A DNA stretch of 64,000 nt from Talpa occidentalis (GCF_014898055.3 NW_023601433.1:90777106-90841105); one strand, 5' to 3'. Counted from the stretch's first letter, positions 23,775 through 34,640 are shown. The notes: generated by a model not told the origin, from the sequence alone. Program-made: numbers and translations.

Positions 23775-23987
23775 CGCTGCTCCAGCCCTGGTTTCCCCCG
23801 CGAGCCTCTCCTTCCTCGGTCTCGCCCCGCCCCCTGCGTGTTGATGTCACGCCCCTGTGCGCTGACGCGGAGCGGCGGTGGGGGCGGAAGTGGCAGAGAC
23901 AGAAACCAGGAACGCCCACCCCGGCCGAGCGGGCCCGCTGGCCGAGGAAGGAGAAGCCCAGCGGGGCAAAGCACAGGAGTGAGGGGA

Positions 23988-24006
23988 GCGCGCGCCGCCT
24001 GGTGGC
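23988..24006 (-). promoter_or_regulatory. CTCF-like motif, reverse arm of inverted pair
   Basis: Exact reverse complement of the 19-mer at 23,756-23,774. The two cores point towards each other (convergent), 213 bp apart, inside the CpG island. Confidence 0.6.
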
Positions 24007-24600
24007 GAGGCGGGGAAGTGCGGCCTCGCGGGGAATCCTGAGGAGGTGCGGCCGGGGCGGGGCCGGGGTGGGGGCAGGGGTGGGGGCCGGGGCGGGGCGG
24101 GGGCGGGGCGGGGGCGGGGCGGGCGCGGGCGCGGCCGGGATGGGCCCCCCTTCTCTCCCTGGCAGGGGGCAGCGGGTTTGGGGGCCTCTGTGGCCGCGGG
24201 TCGGTGTCTGTAATGCTCGTGGACACGAGCTGCTGTTTCACGGCTGCGGGAATTTCAGGGTCATGGTGTTTTCAGAGACGCGCTCTCGGCCTCCGTTTCC
24301 GTTTGATTTTCCCAACTTCAGCAGCAGCGGGACGGGCGGGGGCGCCCCTGTGAGCACCCCGGGCCTTCCTGAGCGCCCCCACATCCGCATCTGCAGCCCG
24401 GTTCCCTTCAGCCCCGCCCCGTGCCCGGCTCCCGCCTCCCCAGCGCCCGGGCTCGCCGTGGCACTCGCTGCCCGGGACTCGGGGTGCGGCCTTGCCTGCG
24501 GGAACCCGGTTTCTTCAGGAGCCGCCCCGGAGCGAGGGAGGCGAGGACGTCTCCCGCCCGGGGCTGATGCGGAGCCTTGAGTCAGGGCACCCAGGGCGGG

Positions 24601-25476
24601 GAGGCTGTGGGGAGCTCTGCCGGGTCATTGGGGTCCTGGAGGAACATGGGGGTCAGGAAATTCCCGAGTGTGACCCCGTGGGTGCCCGGAGCCCCTGAAT
24701 GAAGGCGCACCCCCCGTGTTTGCTCCCGGCGCCTCCCTGCTGCACCAATCAACCCCCCGATAGGTTTTCTGGGCTCTCCGCTCTGTTCCATTGATCTGTG
24801 TGTTTTATTTCTGTGGACCTAGGATATAATTTGGGGAACGTATTGTAAACTTTTCGGGGGCTGACACCCCCCCCCACGCCAGGTCTATCAGGCCGGAGGG
24901 CAGAGTCGAGTCCCAGTCTCCCCGGGTGCAGGTTCTGACCCAGGGGGTTGTGTGGCGCCCTGGGGCTCTGCATTTCTCACGGGGTCTGAGATGCCGCCCG
25001 TGCTGGGCCCGGGCCCACGCCTGGGGGCCGAGGCGTCACTACCTGTTGTGCAGGTGATGTGGCCATTCAGAGCCTTGCAGGGGGCTTTGACCCTGCAAAC
25101 TGCCTCATGAGGTGACTTTACAATAACCCTTGAATAGAATCCAGGCTTTCCTGAGCCTTGAGTGACCAGGAGCCACACGGCCTGCCACACTCTGGCTACA
25201 AGTCTTTGGTTTTCTAATGTGGGTTATTAACCGATTCAGTGCATTGAAAGCAGTGGCCCTCTCTGCATCCGAGAAACCCCACAGCAGTGACAGCTGGGCA
25301 CTGTCACCCATTGGGGTGGAAAGTTTCTTCATGGGGAGTATGTGAGACACTGAAGGGCCCTTTTCCAAGCTCTTGAGATCTTTTCTCTATCGATGGTGCT
25401 AAGAGGATTCCTCCTATTTCAGGGATTGTGTAAACCACAGTGACTCATGTGGGAACTGGACATTTTGGAGATACTC
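24601..25476. other. Unique intergenic sequence
   Basis: Moderate GC falling to average. No gene or repeat recognised. Confidence 0.45.
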
Positions 25477-25489
25477 CATTTTATCTTTT

Positions 25490-25751
25490 TTTTAAAAAAA
25501 GTTTTTGTTTATTTTTTCATAGAAGAACTGGGGTGCAGGCCATAGGGGTGGGAGGGTGAGAGGATTCACCAGAGACAGAGTAGGAAGTAGAACAGGCGGA
25601 TCTACTGAGATACACTGCTGAGGGGAGCATCAGGCGAGACAGGAGAGGTCTGCTGCACCAGGTGGGTAGCTCCATGGCCAGGCTTGAACTCAGACCATTG
25701 TGGTGACAGCACTGAGATTTAACCCCTAGGCCACTGGGCGGGGGGAGGCTG
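25490..25751 (-). mobile_element. tRNA-derived SINE, older subtype
   Basis: Minus-strand copy with a diverged 13-bp duplication, cattttatctttt against cactttacctttt (25477-25489 and 25752-25764). The head near the right end is eroded. Confidence 0.85.
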
Positions 25752-25849
25752 CACTTTACCTTTTAATGTGTTAAACTGATGTTACCTCCTTCCTTGCCAA
25801 TCCCGCTGTTATGCTCACTTTGGAGAGAAGTTGAACTTGTCTGGAAAGG

Positions 25850-25990
25850 AGAAAGGAATCAGCATTTATTCAGCACCTGCTGGAGCAACAAGTTCATTGC
25901 TTTAGTTATGTGATCTCTATTAATGACGCTATAGAGATATTATATCCCTCTAGCCGTGGACCCTGAGGTCCAAAATGGATCATTAACTTT
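25850..25990 (+). mobile_element. Probable MIR fragment
   Basis: agcatttattcagcacctgc, ttagttatgtgatctctatt and tatagagatattatatccct follow the order of the mammalian MIR core. It is diverged and low scoring by eye. Confidence 0.5.
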
Positions 25991-26068
25991 TCTGAGATCA
26001 AGGGCCAGATATATTTGGATTCCCAAATCTGTGTTTTGTACTGAACTGGAGGTTTTAAAATGAGGGTA

Positions 26069-26337
26069 GGGCCTCCTTACTGGCGCAGTGGTTGAGCGCT
26101 GGGTTGTGAAGCTACCCGCAGCCTCTGCAGCACCGGTTCTATCCCTGGCCTCAGGGCAAGGGTCCCACATGGCGTGCAGACCTCTCCTGCCACCCGCTGC
26201 TCCCCTCAGCAGTGTATTTCGTCGGTCTACCCGTTCTGTTCCCCGCTCTGGCTCTGGTGAATCCTCTCACCCTCCCGCGCTTCTGACTGTGCCCAGTGCT
26301 TGTATAAATAAATAAATAAATCTTTAAAAAAATAAAT
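26069..26337 (+). mobile_element. tRNA-derived SINE, young subtype
   Basis: Plus-strand copy with a perfect 12-bp duplication aaaatgagggta (26057-26068 and 26338-26349). Confidence 0.94.
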
Positions 26338-26454
26338 AAAATGAGGGTAAATTGTAACCCTCTTGGAGGCCAGGGGGAGGGAAGGAATCTGTGCGCCCCC
26401 ACCCATCCTCAGAACAGGTCCTTGGGTGCTGGGTGTCCTCCTCCATAAGGAAGG

Positions 26455-26484
26455 TTAGGGTTAGGGTTAGGTTTAGGGTTAGGG
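26455..26484 (+). repeat. Interstitial telomeric repeat, five TTAGGG-type units
   Basis: TTAGGG, TTAGGG, TTAGG, TTTAGGG, TTAGGG in a row on the plus strand, 15 bp before a CpG-dense stretch begins. A G-rich plus strand is the orientation expected at a right-hand chromosome end. Confidence 0.95.
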
Positions 26485-26499
26485 TCTCCACCGCCGGAC

Positions 26500-27970
26500 C
26501 CCTCGCCCTGCCCGACTTTTCTAGTCGCTCCGCAGGCAGCGGGAGGGCAGGGCGGGCCCCCGCGGCTCGCAGGGCTTGGGAAACCGCCTTTGAGGTTCAA
26601 GCACACGTGAGCAGGGAGGTAACCCCAATGACAGGCGCACCCCTGTTTCGGCAAATGCCCGGGGGAGGAGCGAACCGCCAGCCGCGAGCCCACCGGCCCT
26701 GGGCGCGGTCAGCCGGGAGCCCCGCCCGCCAGCGAGCCCCGCGGCGGCTGGGAAGGAGGTTGGGGCTGGAGGGGGGCCGTGGCGGGGACCGGGGGTGTCC
26801 TGGGGCGAGGCCGGGTGGGGCTGCGGGGGACCCGGCGAGGGGCGGGCGGGGGCGGGGGCACCCTGGCGAGGGGCGGGGGTGTCCTGGGGCGAGGCCGGCC
26901 GGGGGCGGGGGTGTCCGGGCGAGGCGGCGAGGGGGTGGGGGGACCCGGCGAAGGGCGGCCGAGGCCCAGGGGGTGCCAGGCACGTGCTCGGCCTCGACGG
27001 CCCGGCGCAGCCACGACGGCCCCCGTGGCGGCGAACAGAGACCGGGCGCGGGTGGGTCGTGGGGGGGGGGCGGGCGGGGGCGGGGGGCTCTTGCTCCCCG
27101 ACCCCCGCACCTGCTCGGCGTGTTCTAAAGAGGCCGAAGCGTCTCAAGGAAACCGCGGCGCGGCCGGCGCGGCCCCCCGGCGCCCCGCACTCGGCTGAGC
27201 CCTGCGCTGGCCAGAGGCCCCGGGGCGTCCCGTGTGCGGTGGGGCCGCCCCTCTCCCGGACCCCCAGCCCCGGCCGGTGCCCCGCGAGGCTGCGCCGCGC
27301 CCGCTGGGAGCCTCGGGCCGTCCGGCCGCGCCGGTGCGCTGGGCCCGGGGAGCCCGGCTCGGGGGCCGCTCTCGCCCGCTGCGCCCGGGACTGCGCGGCC
27401 TTGCGGGGCTCGCGTCCGTCCTGGGAGCTGGAGTGTGGGGTCCCCGCGCCGGGCCCACGGCCGGCTGGACCCCGCGGGCTGCTGCGGCCCCCACGCTCCA
27501 AGCCCCGCCCTCCCGCGGCGCCTGGCCCCGCCCCCGCCCCGCCCGCCGCCGCGAGCCCCGCCCACCAGCCCCGCCCACCAGCCCGGCTGTGGACGCCGCG
27601 GGCCGCGGTCCTCTCCTCGCGGGCAGCGCCCGGCGCCCTCCTTCCGACCCGCGCAGGAAACAGGTGACCGCGGCGTGGGGCGTGGACGCCGGCGAGGCGG
27701 GAGGGCGGCCCGAGGGCGGGGTGCGGCCGCGAGGGCGGCGCCGGGGCCCCGGGAGCGGGCTGGGACCCCCGGGGCGTCCCGCAGCCTCTGGGGCGGGCGC
27801 TGCGCGCGGGGTCCGCCGGGTGGACGCGGTTGGTCTCCGCGCGCGCCGGCCAGGAGGACCCGCGCCCCGGCGGTCGCGGCAGGCGGGGGTCCCCGTAGGG
27901 GTTCCACGGCCCGCCCGCCCGCGTTGGGGGGTGTGAGGTCGCCCTCGCACCCCCGTGGAAGGGCAGTGCC
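26500..27970. promoter_or_regulatory. CpG island, gene unknown
   Basis: About 1.5 kb of very dense CpG. Overlapping long open frames on both strands reflect composition rather than conserved protein. It could be the promoter of an unrecognised gene reading in either direction. The PRDM9/7 relic lies about 1 kb to the right and reads leftward towards it, so the island is not its promoter. Confidence 0.6.
26795..26965. repeat. GC minisatellite inside CpG island
   Basis: About five units of roughly 30-35 bp, with gtgtcctggggcgaggccgg and ggcgaggggcgggggc blocks alternating. Confidence 0.75.
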
Positions 27971-28925
27971 TGGGAGGAGGCGCATCCCTGACCTCACGCC
28001 TCCGCCCCAGGGGAGTCGAGTCACAGAGCGTGGGGTGTCGGCCCCCCAATGCATTTGGCCCCCAGGCCCCACCCCTCCCTTGACCAGCGATGACCGCCCG
28101 CAAGTGGGCACTGAGCGCTTTGCAGGGAGAGGACAAGGCGGGGTGGCCTGCACTCCCAGCCACCCGCTGTGGCCGTGCTGCTCGGGGGACTGGCCTTCAC
28201 CCCCTCGAATAGCTACAAACGGGACAGCAGAGCTGGAGTGTCCTGTCCTCCTCAGGGCATGCCTCAGCTTGGGTCCAGAGTCCATGTGCAGAGCCCCACA
28301 ATGCGGACCCCGAGGGGCAGGAGGGAGGCACAGCACACCACACACCAGGGCTTCACCCCAGGCTGCAGAGGCAGGAGCTGGAGAGGCCCCAGAGGGAGGG
28401 AGCAGGGTGTCCGCAGAGGCAAGGGCTCTTTCAAGAGAAAAGGCCCCACCTCCCTCTGGACAGGGACTTCCCTCCCCGGGAGCCTCAGTCCTGGATTGCT
28501 CTCCCTGGGCCCAGCAGCCGATTCTCCAGTTACCTGCTTAGTCTGATTCCAGATAGACACCTTGCCAGGGGTTGCGCTTGTGTGGAGCCTGGGTGAGAGT
28601 GAGTTCTGCGTGGCCCTCCCAATCCCCTCTGCCTTCAAGGACCAATGGAGACAGAATTTACTCGAGCAAAGGCAACAAGACAAGTCAGACACAACCATGG
28701 AGGGCACTGACCACCATGCCACTCAGGTACCTGTTTGTCCTCATCTCTTGTCTTGAGAGTGGAGGGTGGTTCAGATGGTTTCTGACCCCACTAGGCTCTT
28801 GAGAGTGTTCCGGTCAGTAGATTTCCTCAGAAGCCCCCACCCCCAACCCCAGGGGAAGTGCAGAATGAGTGATGGCTACTTTTGTCCTCTGTGGCTGCTG
28901 AGAAGTGATTCACAGGAAATGACCG
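27971..28925. other. Unique sequence between CpG island and PRDM9 relic
   Basis: No exon is supported. It would be downstream of the PRDM9-like gene on the minus strand. Confidence 0.45.
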
Positions 28926-28929
28926 ATTC

Positions 28930-29384
28930 ACCCTGGTAGACACAGGGCCTCTCCCCTGTGTGTCCTCTGGTGTGTGATTAGGTGTGACTTATGGCCGAAA
29001 CCTCGCCCACACTCCCTGCAGACACAGGGCTTCTCCCCTGTGTGTATCTTCTGGTGTGTGCTGAGGTGTGACTGCTCATGGATGCCCACTCCCTCCATAC
29101 TCGCCTGTTGTAGTTACTGACAATCCTACCCCAGTGAATAATTTGCCTGTGTCCTTTGGATTCTCTCTCTGGCCTGGGCTTGGCTCTTCCTCCGTCACTC
29201 TCTCGTGCTCCCTAGAGCTCCACTTTTGGCCTGTTGGCAGGTTGGAAAAGGCCTTTGAAATGTTCTTCTGCCTTATCCTTGTAAGCAAAAGTTTGGGCCT
29301 TTCTTTGACCTTTTGACTTTTGAGTTTGTCATTCCCACTGTGGGGGACCAGAATGTGCCCGGGCACATCCAAAGTCCACTCCAC
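28930..29384 (-). pseudogene. PRDM9/PRDM7 relic: zinc-finger exon, truncated
   Basis: Minus-strand reading gives PHSGNDKLKSQKVKERPKLL, then a stretch ending KDTGKLFTGVGLS, closely following the segment of PRDM9/PRDM7 just before its finger array. Next come a damaged first finger ([16 protein letters not shown], reached only by a frame change) and one PRDM9-style C2H2 finger, [22 protein letters not shown] second frame change then enters a terminal [14 protein letters not shown] end. A functional PRDM9 has roughly 8 or more fingers binding recombination hotspots in meiosis; only two are left here. The frameshifts and the TGA after GSGHP mark it as dead. Confidence 0.85.
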
Positions 29385-29449
29385 ACAGCTAGTTCATTCT
29401 TAACCTTCCTACAGGACTCAGAGGATGAAACCCCAATTCTTTTCTCTTA

Positions 29450-29607
29450 CCCCATTTTTGTCTAGAGTGCTGTCCAGAAGTACTTGCTTCTTTAGGAAGT
29501 TTCTCTGGTCTCTGGGCCTGCTCTGAGCCACTGGTGTTCAGCAAAGCGGCTGTTGCTGACATTTCCTTCAAACTAGATTCACTACTTACTGCAGCTCTGG
29601 ACATTCC
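29450..29607 (-). pseudogene. PRDM9/PRDM7 relic: SSXRD exon
   Basis: Between a TTGCAG acceptor (minus strand, about 29,608) and a GTAAGA donor (about 29,450), the minus strand encodes [19 protein letters not shown], followed by [16 protein letters not shown] and [13 protein letters not shown]. This matches the SSX repression-domain exon of PRDM9/PRDM7 ([40 protein letters not shown] in human). The next recognisable PRDM9 exon starts only about 70 bp downstream, so the exons for the PR/SET methyltransferase domain are absent. No KRAB exon was found to the right. Confidence 0.85.
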
Positions 29608-29639
29608 CTGCAATGCGAGAGTCACATGAAAAGACAAGG

Positions 29640-29920
29640 TGCATTTCGTTAGTCAACCAGGGCTCGTGATGTGTTCTCACATGGATGACTTTAGTCAACA
29701 CCTCAACAACCCTTGTAAATAATGAAGGCGTCTGAATTCTAAAAGTAAAAGAAAGGGCTTATGTGGGTAATGAATCCAGGGCCGAACCCCATGTCTTAAG
29801 GCTCTTTGCCTTCCACTTTCTCTCAGATTTCTCCATGAAAGTGGAGGAAAGGAGAGTACACAGGCAGACTACCTGGACAATCAACAAGGTCTGTGAAGGG
29901 AGGGTAAAGCCTTAAAGAGC
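29640..29920. other. Intron-like sequence of the PRDM9 relic
   Basis: No KRAB-box exon or repeat recognised in this stretch. Confidence 0.4.
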
Positions 29921-29924
29921 ACAT

Positions 29925-30214
29925 GGGGCCTCCCCTGGTGGCACAGGCAGTTGAGGGCCGTGCTGTGAAGCTGTTCACAGCCTCTGCAGTGCCTGTTCTA
30001 TCCTGGCCGGTAAGCGAGGGTCCCACATGGCGCAGCAGACCTCTCCTGTCGTGCCCGCTGCTCCCCTCAGCCCTAGTGTATTTCGTCAGTCTGCCTGTTC
30101 TGTTCTCTGCTCTGTCTCTGGTGAATCCTCTCACCCTCCCTTGCATCTGGCCTGTTCCCCAGTTCTTGTATAAATCAATCAATCAATCAAGCAATCAATC
30201 AATCTTTAAAAAAA
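29925..30214 (+). mobile_element. tRNA-derived SINE
   Basis: Plus-strand copy with a tail of (AATC)n: ataaatcaatcaatcaatca. Short duplication of gagcaca on both sides. Confidence 0.91.
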
Positions 30215-30235
30215 AAGAGAGCACACAGAACACTC

Positions 30236-30470
30236 CTCAGGTGTGAGGAGAGAGGAGTGTCCTTTATGGTAAAATGGATGGAGCTTGAGAGAATTAGGTG
30301 AAATAGAGTCAGAAATATAAGTCAGAAATAAGTCAGAAATATAAAGTCAGAAATATAAAGACAAATATTGGGCAATGTTACTTATATGTGTAAAATAGGG
30401 AATCAAAGTGGATATACTGATGAAGTGAAATAATTAAAAAGCTGTGAACATTGATAACCCAAAGCAGGTT
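30236..30470 (+). mobile_element. Old LINE-1 3' fragment with local AGTCAGAAATATAA repeat
   Basis: ggtaaaatggatggagcttg, agacaaatattgggcaatgt and acttatatgtgtaaaatagg recall the L1 ORF2 C-terminal/3' UTR text. The 14-bp agtcagaaatataa is tandemly repeated about four times at 30,308-30,360. Confidence 0.6.
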
Positions 30471-30853
30471 TTTGAGGTTAAGAGGGAGCAGGGAGGGATG
30501 AAGGGCCAAAGGGATAGGTTATGGTAAAAAAAAAAAGGCTTAGAGAAAAAGAGGGGGGTTGTCTATTACCTAGTGAAAGAGAAAGACAAAGTATAGATAA
30601 GAGGGAACAGACATGTCTGGAAAATGAGGTAACAGAGCAGTGGCAGAAATAAAACCCCTTTCTCTTAGGAAGAGAGCAAAGAGATGATGGGCAGGAAATG
30701 TATCCAGGCAATAAAGGACATGATGCTAGAGCTGCAGGTTGCCATATCTGGGGAAGAATATTCGTGCCTAGATGAGCTGGTTCCTGTCGGTCCTGTTTGA
30801 GTGAGTCCGTACTGCTGTTTAGTTCCCTGTCGTTTCCTGATCCACAAACTGGC
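30471..30853. other. Purine-rich intergenic sequence
   Basis: No gene recognised. Confidence 0.4.
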
Positions 30854-30870
30854 ATATGGGGTAATTCTTT

Positions 30871-31134
30871 TATTTTTTAAAAGATTTATTTATTTACTTA
30901 TGCATACAAGAACTGGGGTACAGGCCAGAGGTGTAGGGGGTGAGGATTCACTGGAGACAGAGTGGGGAACACAGCAGGCAGAGTGAAATACACTGCTCAG
31001 GTGAGCGGCAGGGAGACAGGAGGGATCTGCTGTGCCATGTGGTTAGCTCCCTGGCCAGGGAAGGAACTTGTGCTGAAGTGGCTGTGGATAGCTTTATAGG
31101 TTGCATCTTAATCTCTTACACCACTAGAAAGGCC
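30871..31134 (-). mobile_element. tRNA-derived SINE, older subtype
   Basis: Minus-strand copy with a diverged 18-bp duplication, catatggggtaattcttt against catacggggtaaatcttt (30853-30870 and 31135-31152). Confidence 0.9.
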
Positions 31135-31152
31135 CATACGGGGTAAATCTTT

Positions 31153-31349
31153 TTTTTTAAAACATTTATTTATTTATACAAGAACTGGGGTACAGTCAGA
31201 GGTGTGGGAGGGTGAGAGAATTCACCAGAGACAAAGCGGGGAGCAGAACAAGCAGACTGGTGAAAGCACTGCTGAGAGGAGCAGTGGGCATGGCAGGAGA
31301 GGTCTGCACGCCATGTGGGTTCCACCCTGGCTAGCCGGGAATCGAACCA
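31153..31349 (-). mobile_element. tRNA-derived SINE, head lost at satellite edge
   Basis: Minus-strand copy that stops right after the B box (gggaatcgaacc). The tRNA-like 5' end is missing and the 107-bp satellite begins at the break. Confidence 0.88.
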
Positions 31350-33745
31350 ATAAATGACATGTTGGAAAGCAGATTCTGAAGAGAAGACAGGCCTCTGAGG
31401 AGAAAATATGAGGAGAAATACTGTAGTAAGGAGTGTTGAGGAGAAATATCTGAGGAGAAATGACACCTGGGAAGCAGATTCTGAGGAGAAGACAGGCCTC
31501 TGTGGAGAAAAATCTGAGGAGAAATACTGTAGTAAGCAGTGTTGAGGAGAAGTATCTTATGAGAAATGAAACCCTAGGAAATAAATTCTGAGGAGTGGAC
31601 AGGCCTGTGAGGAGATAAAACTGAGGAGAAATACGGTAGTAAGGAGTGTTGAGGAGAAGTATCTGAGGAGAAATAACACGTTGGGAAGCACATACTGAGG
31701 AGAAGACAGGCTTCTGAGGAGAAACAACTGAGGAGAAATACTGTAGTAAGGAGTGTTGAGGAGAAATATCTGAGGAAAAATGACACCCTAGGAAGCATAT
31801 TCTGAGGAGAAGACAGGCGTCTGAAGAGAAAAAACTGAGGAGAAAAACTTAGTAAGGAGTGTTGGGGAGGAATATCTATTGAGAAATGACATGTAGGGAA
31901 GCATATTCTGAGGAGAAGACAGGCCTCTGTGGAGAAAAGTTTGAGGAGAAATACTGCAATAAGGAATGTTGAGGAGAAATATCAGGTGAGAAATGACACA
32001 TTGGGAAGCACACAGTGAGAGCACAAACCTCTGAGGGGAAAAAACTGAGGAGAAATACAGTAGTTAGGAGTGTAGAGAAGAAATATCTGAGGAGAAATGA
32101 CTCCCTGGGAAGCAGATTCTGAGGAAAAGACAGGCCTCTGAGGAGAAAATCTGAGGAGAAATACTGCAGTAAGGAGTGTTGAGGAGGAATATCTGAGGAG
32201 AAATGACACATTGGGAAGCACAAACTGAGGAGAAGACAGGGCTCTGAGGAGAAATATTTGAGGAGAAATACTGCAGTAAGGAGTGTTGAGGAGGAATATC
32301 AGGTGAGAAATGACATGTTGGGAAGCACACAGTGAGAACACAAACCTCTGAGGAGAAAAAACTGAGGAGAAATACTGTAGTTAGGAGTGTAGAAGAGAAA
32401 TATCTGAGGAGAAATGACTCCCTGGGAAGCAGATTCTGAGGAAAAGCCAGGCCTCTGAGGAGAAAAAAGTGAGGAGAAATACTGCAGGAAGGAGTGTTGA
32501 GGAGGAACATCTGAGGAGAAATGACCCCCTGGGAAGCAGATTCTGAGGAGAAGACAGGCCTCTGAGGAGAAAAAAGTGAGGAGAAATACTTCAGTAAGGA
32601 GTGTTGAGGAGGAGTATCTGAGGAAAAATGACCCCCTGGGAAGCACAAACTGAGGAGAAGAGGGCCCCTGAGGAGAAAATCTGAGGAGAAATACTGTAGT
32701 AAGGAGTGTTGAGGAGAAATATCTGAGGAGAAATGACACCGCGGGAAACAGATTCTGAGGAGAAGACAGGCCTCTGAGGAGAAATACTGCAGTAAGGAGT
32801 GTTGAGGAGAAATATCTGAGGAGAAATGACCCCCTGGGAAGCAGATTCTGAGGAGAAGATAGGCCTCTGAGGAGAAAAATCTGAGGAGAAATACTGCAGT
32901 AAGGAGTGTTGAGGAGAAATATCTGAGGAGAAATGACACTCTTGGAATCAGATTCTGACGAGAAGACAGGCCTATTGGAGAAAAATCTGAGGAGAAATAC
33001 TGCAGTAAGGATTATTGAGGAGAAGTGTCTGAGGAGTAATGACACGTTGTGAAGCAAATACTGAGAAGACAGACCTCTGAGGAGAAGAAACTGAGGAGAA
33101 ATACTGCAGGAAGGAGTGTTGAGGAGAAATATCAGGTGAGTAATGACACATTGGGAAGCACAAACTGAGGAGAAGACAGGGCTCTGAGGAGAAAAAAGTT
33201 AGGAGAAATACTTCAGTAAGGAGTGTTGAGGAGGAATAACTGAGGAGAAATGACCCCCTGGGAAGCAGATTCTGAGAAGACAGGCCTCTGAGGAGAAAAA
33301 TTTGAGGAGAAATACTGCAGTAAGGAGTGTTGAGGAGAAATATCTGAGGAGAAATGACACATTGGGAAGCACAAACAGTAGAAGACAGGGCTCTGAGGAG
33401 AAAAATTTGAGGAAAAATACTGCAGTAAGGAGTGTTGAGGAGAAGTGTCTGAGGAGTAATGACACGTTGTGAAGCAAATACTGAGAAGACAGACCTCTGA
33501 GGAGAAGAAACTGAGGAGAAATACTGTAGTTAGGAGTGTAGAGGAGATATCTGACGATAAATAACACATTGGGAAGCAGCTTCTGAGGAGAAGAAAGGCC
33601 TCTGAAGAGAAAATCTGAGGGCAAATACTGTAGTAAGGAGTGTTGAGGAGAAAAATCTGAGAAGTGACACCCTTGGAAGCAGATTCCTGCTAGAAGACAG
33701 GGCTCTGTGGAGAAAAATTTGAGGTGAAATACTGCGGTAAGGAGC
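31350..33745. repeat. 107-bp satellite array, about 22 copies (copy A)
   Basis: Unit of 106-107 bp, counted between successive gtgttgagg anchors (31433, 31539, 31646, 31753, 31859, 31966). Each unit is itself built from degenerate copies of ctgaggagaaa. Minus-strand frames stay open for up to about 290 codons only because the unit lacks stops. The array ends in ggcttttcccgcaggtgcag text that recurs at 33,975. Confidence 0.95.
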
Positions 33746-34640
33746 ATTGCGGGCTTTTCCCGCAGGTGCAGGCTTTTCCCCATCAGGGATGTGGATTGTC
33801 CAGGGCTTGCGCGCATTGTGAAGCACATACTGAGAAGACAGGGAGTAGAGGGTCTAGGGAGTTTCTGGCGGCCCCTACCCACGGTTCTGAAATTGTCACT
33901 TTTGTGCCTTCAGAGTGGGTGAGTAGGGCCTGGCTCACCTGGGGGCTGAGTCTGGGGTTTCTCAGGTCAGCTGGGGCAGGTGCAGGCTTTTCCCCATCAG
34001 GGATGCGGGTTGTCCAGGGCTTGCGCGCGCGTTGAGGTGACTGGGGGGGCCTATTTGCATTTCCTGGCTATGGGCGCAGTCACTGTCTGCCTGTGGCTAG
34101 ATTGGGGTCGCCTCCCTGACAAGTGACCTCACCCCTCCGCCCAGGCCCAGGCTGCTTCTGGGGCTGTTAGTGCGAGCGGAGGGTGCAGGTGACCCTCTAG
34201 CCCTGGCGAATGCGGCCAGGGCCAGGGGGTACTCAGAGGATTTGGGGAGTCCTGGGGATGCAGCAACTGGATATCCGGGTTCTGGGTGGGGTGGGGCCTT
34301 GAGCTGCATTGCCTCTGCTGAGGGCCAGTGGGTAGAGAGGCCCTGGCTGGGGGGCGGCACCAGGACAGGGCCGGCAGCTGCTGCCCGTGCAGCGGGAGCT
34401 GGGGTCAGGAGCCCCCGCACCGTCCTGGGACAGGAGGTTGCTGCCCTGAGCGAGGTCTCTCCATCGTGATCCCCATGGCAGCGCCCTCTCTCCTACAGTT
34501 CAGATCGTGCTCAGCTTCCCCGTGAGAACTGGGGACCATTTCAGGTCATATTCATGGGCTTCCTGGAGGGCAGGAGGGTACAGATGGAGATCCCCAGATC
34601 TGGCCAGCCCCTGCAGGACTAGCCCACCCCTGCGGGTCAG
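33746..34640. other. Unique sequence with a local direct repeat
   Basis: The phrase ggtgcaggcttttccccatc followed by agggatg, ggttgtccagggcttgcgcg occurs at 33,766-33,812 and again at 33,979-34,028, about 213 bp apart. No gene recognised. Confidence 0.6.

Larger units (their letters stand above)
23450..24600. promoter_or_regulatory. CpG island, probable bidirectional promoter region, gene unknown
   Basis: About 1.1 kb of dense CpG with a Sp1-type (GGGGCGGGGC)n cluster at 24,045-24,130. Long open frames cross it but none shows a recognisable domain. A first exon of an unseen gene, or an orphan island, is the likeliest reading. Confidence 0.6.

Noticed and set aside
23417..24580. 387-codon frame across the CpG island
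   Set aside because: Arg/Pro/Ala-rich composition typical of CpG islands, no recognisable domain, and open frames on the other strand too.
26521..28541. Several 200-435-codon frames on both strands
   Set aside because: CpG-island composition artefacts without conserved motifs. Kept only as a CpG island.
28930..29384. Functional C2H2 zinc-finger gene
   Set aside because: Only two fingers remain, with frame changes and an in-frame TGA; the PR/SET exons are missing.
31350..33745. CRISPR-like regular repeats
   Set aside because: There are no unique spacers between the repeats; it is a continuous satellite in a mammalian genome.
32064..33882. Minus-strand frames of up to 291 codons rich in Phe, Leu and Ser
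   Set aside because: They lie wholly in the 107-bp satellite. The frame changes from unit to unit because 107 is not a multiple of three.
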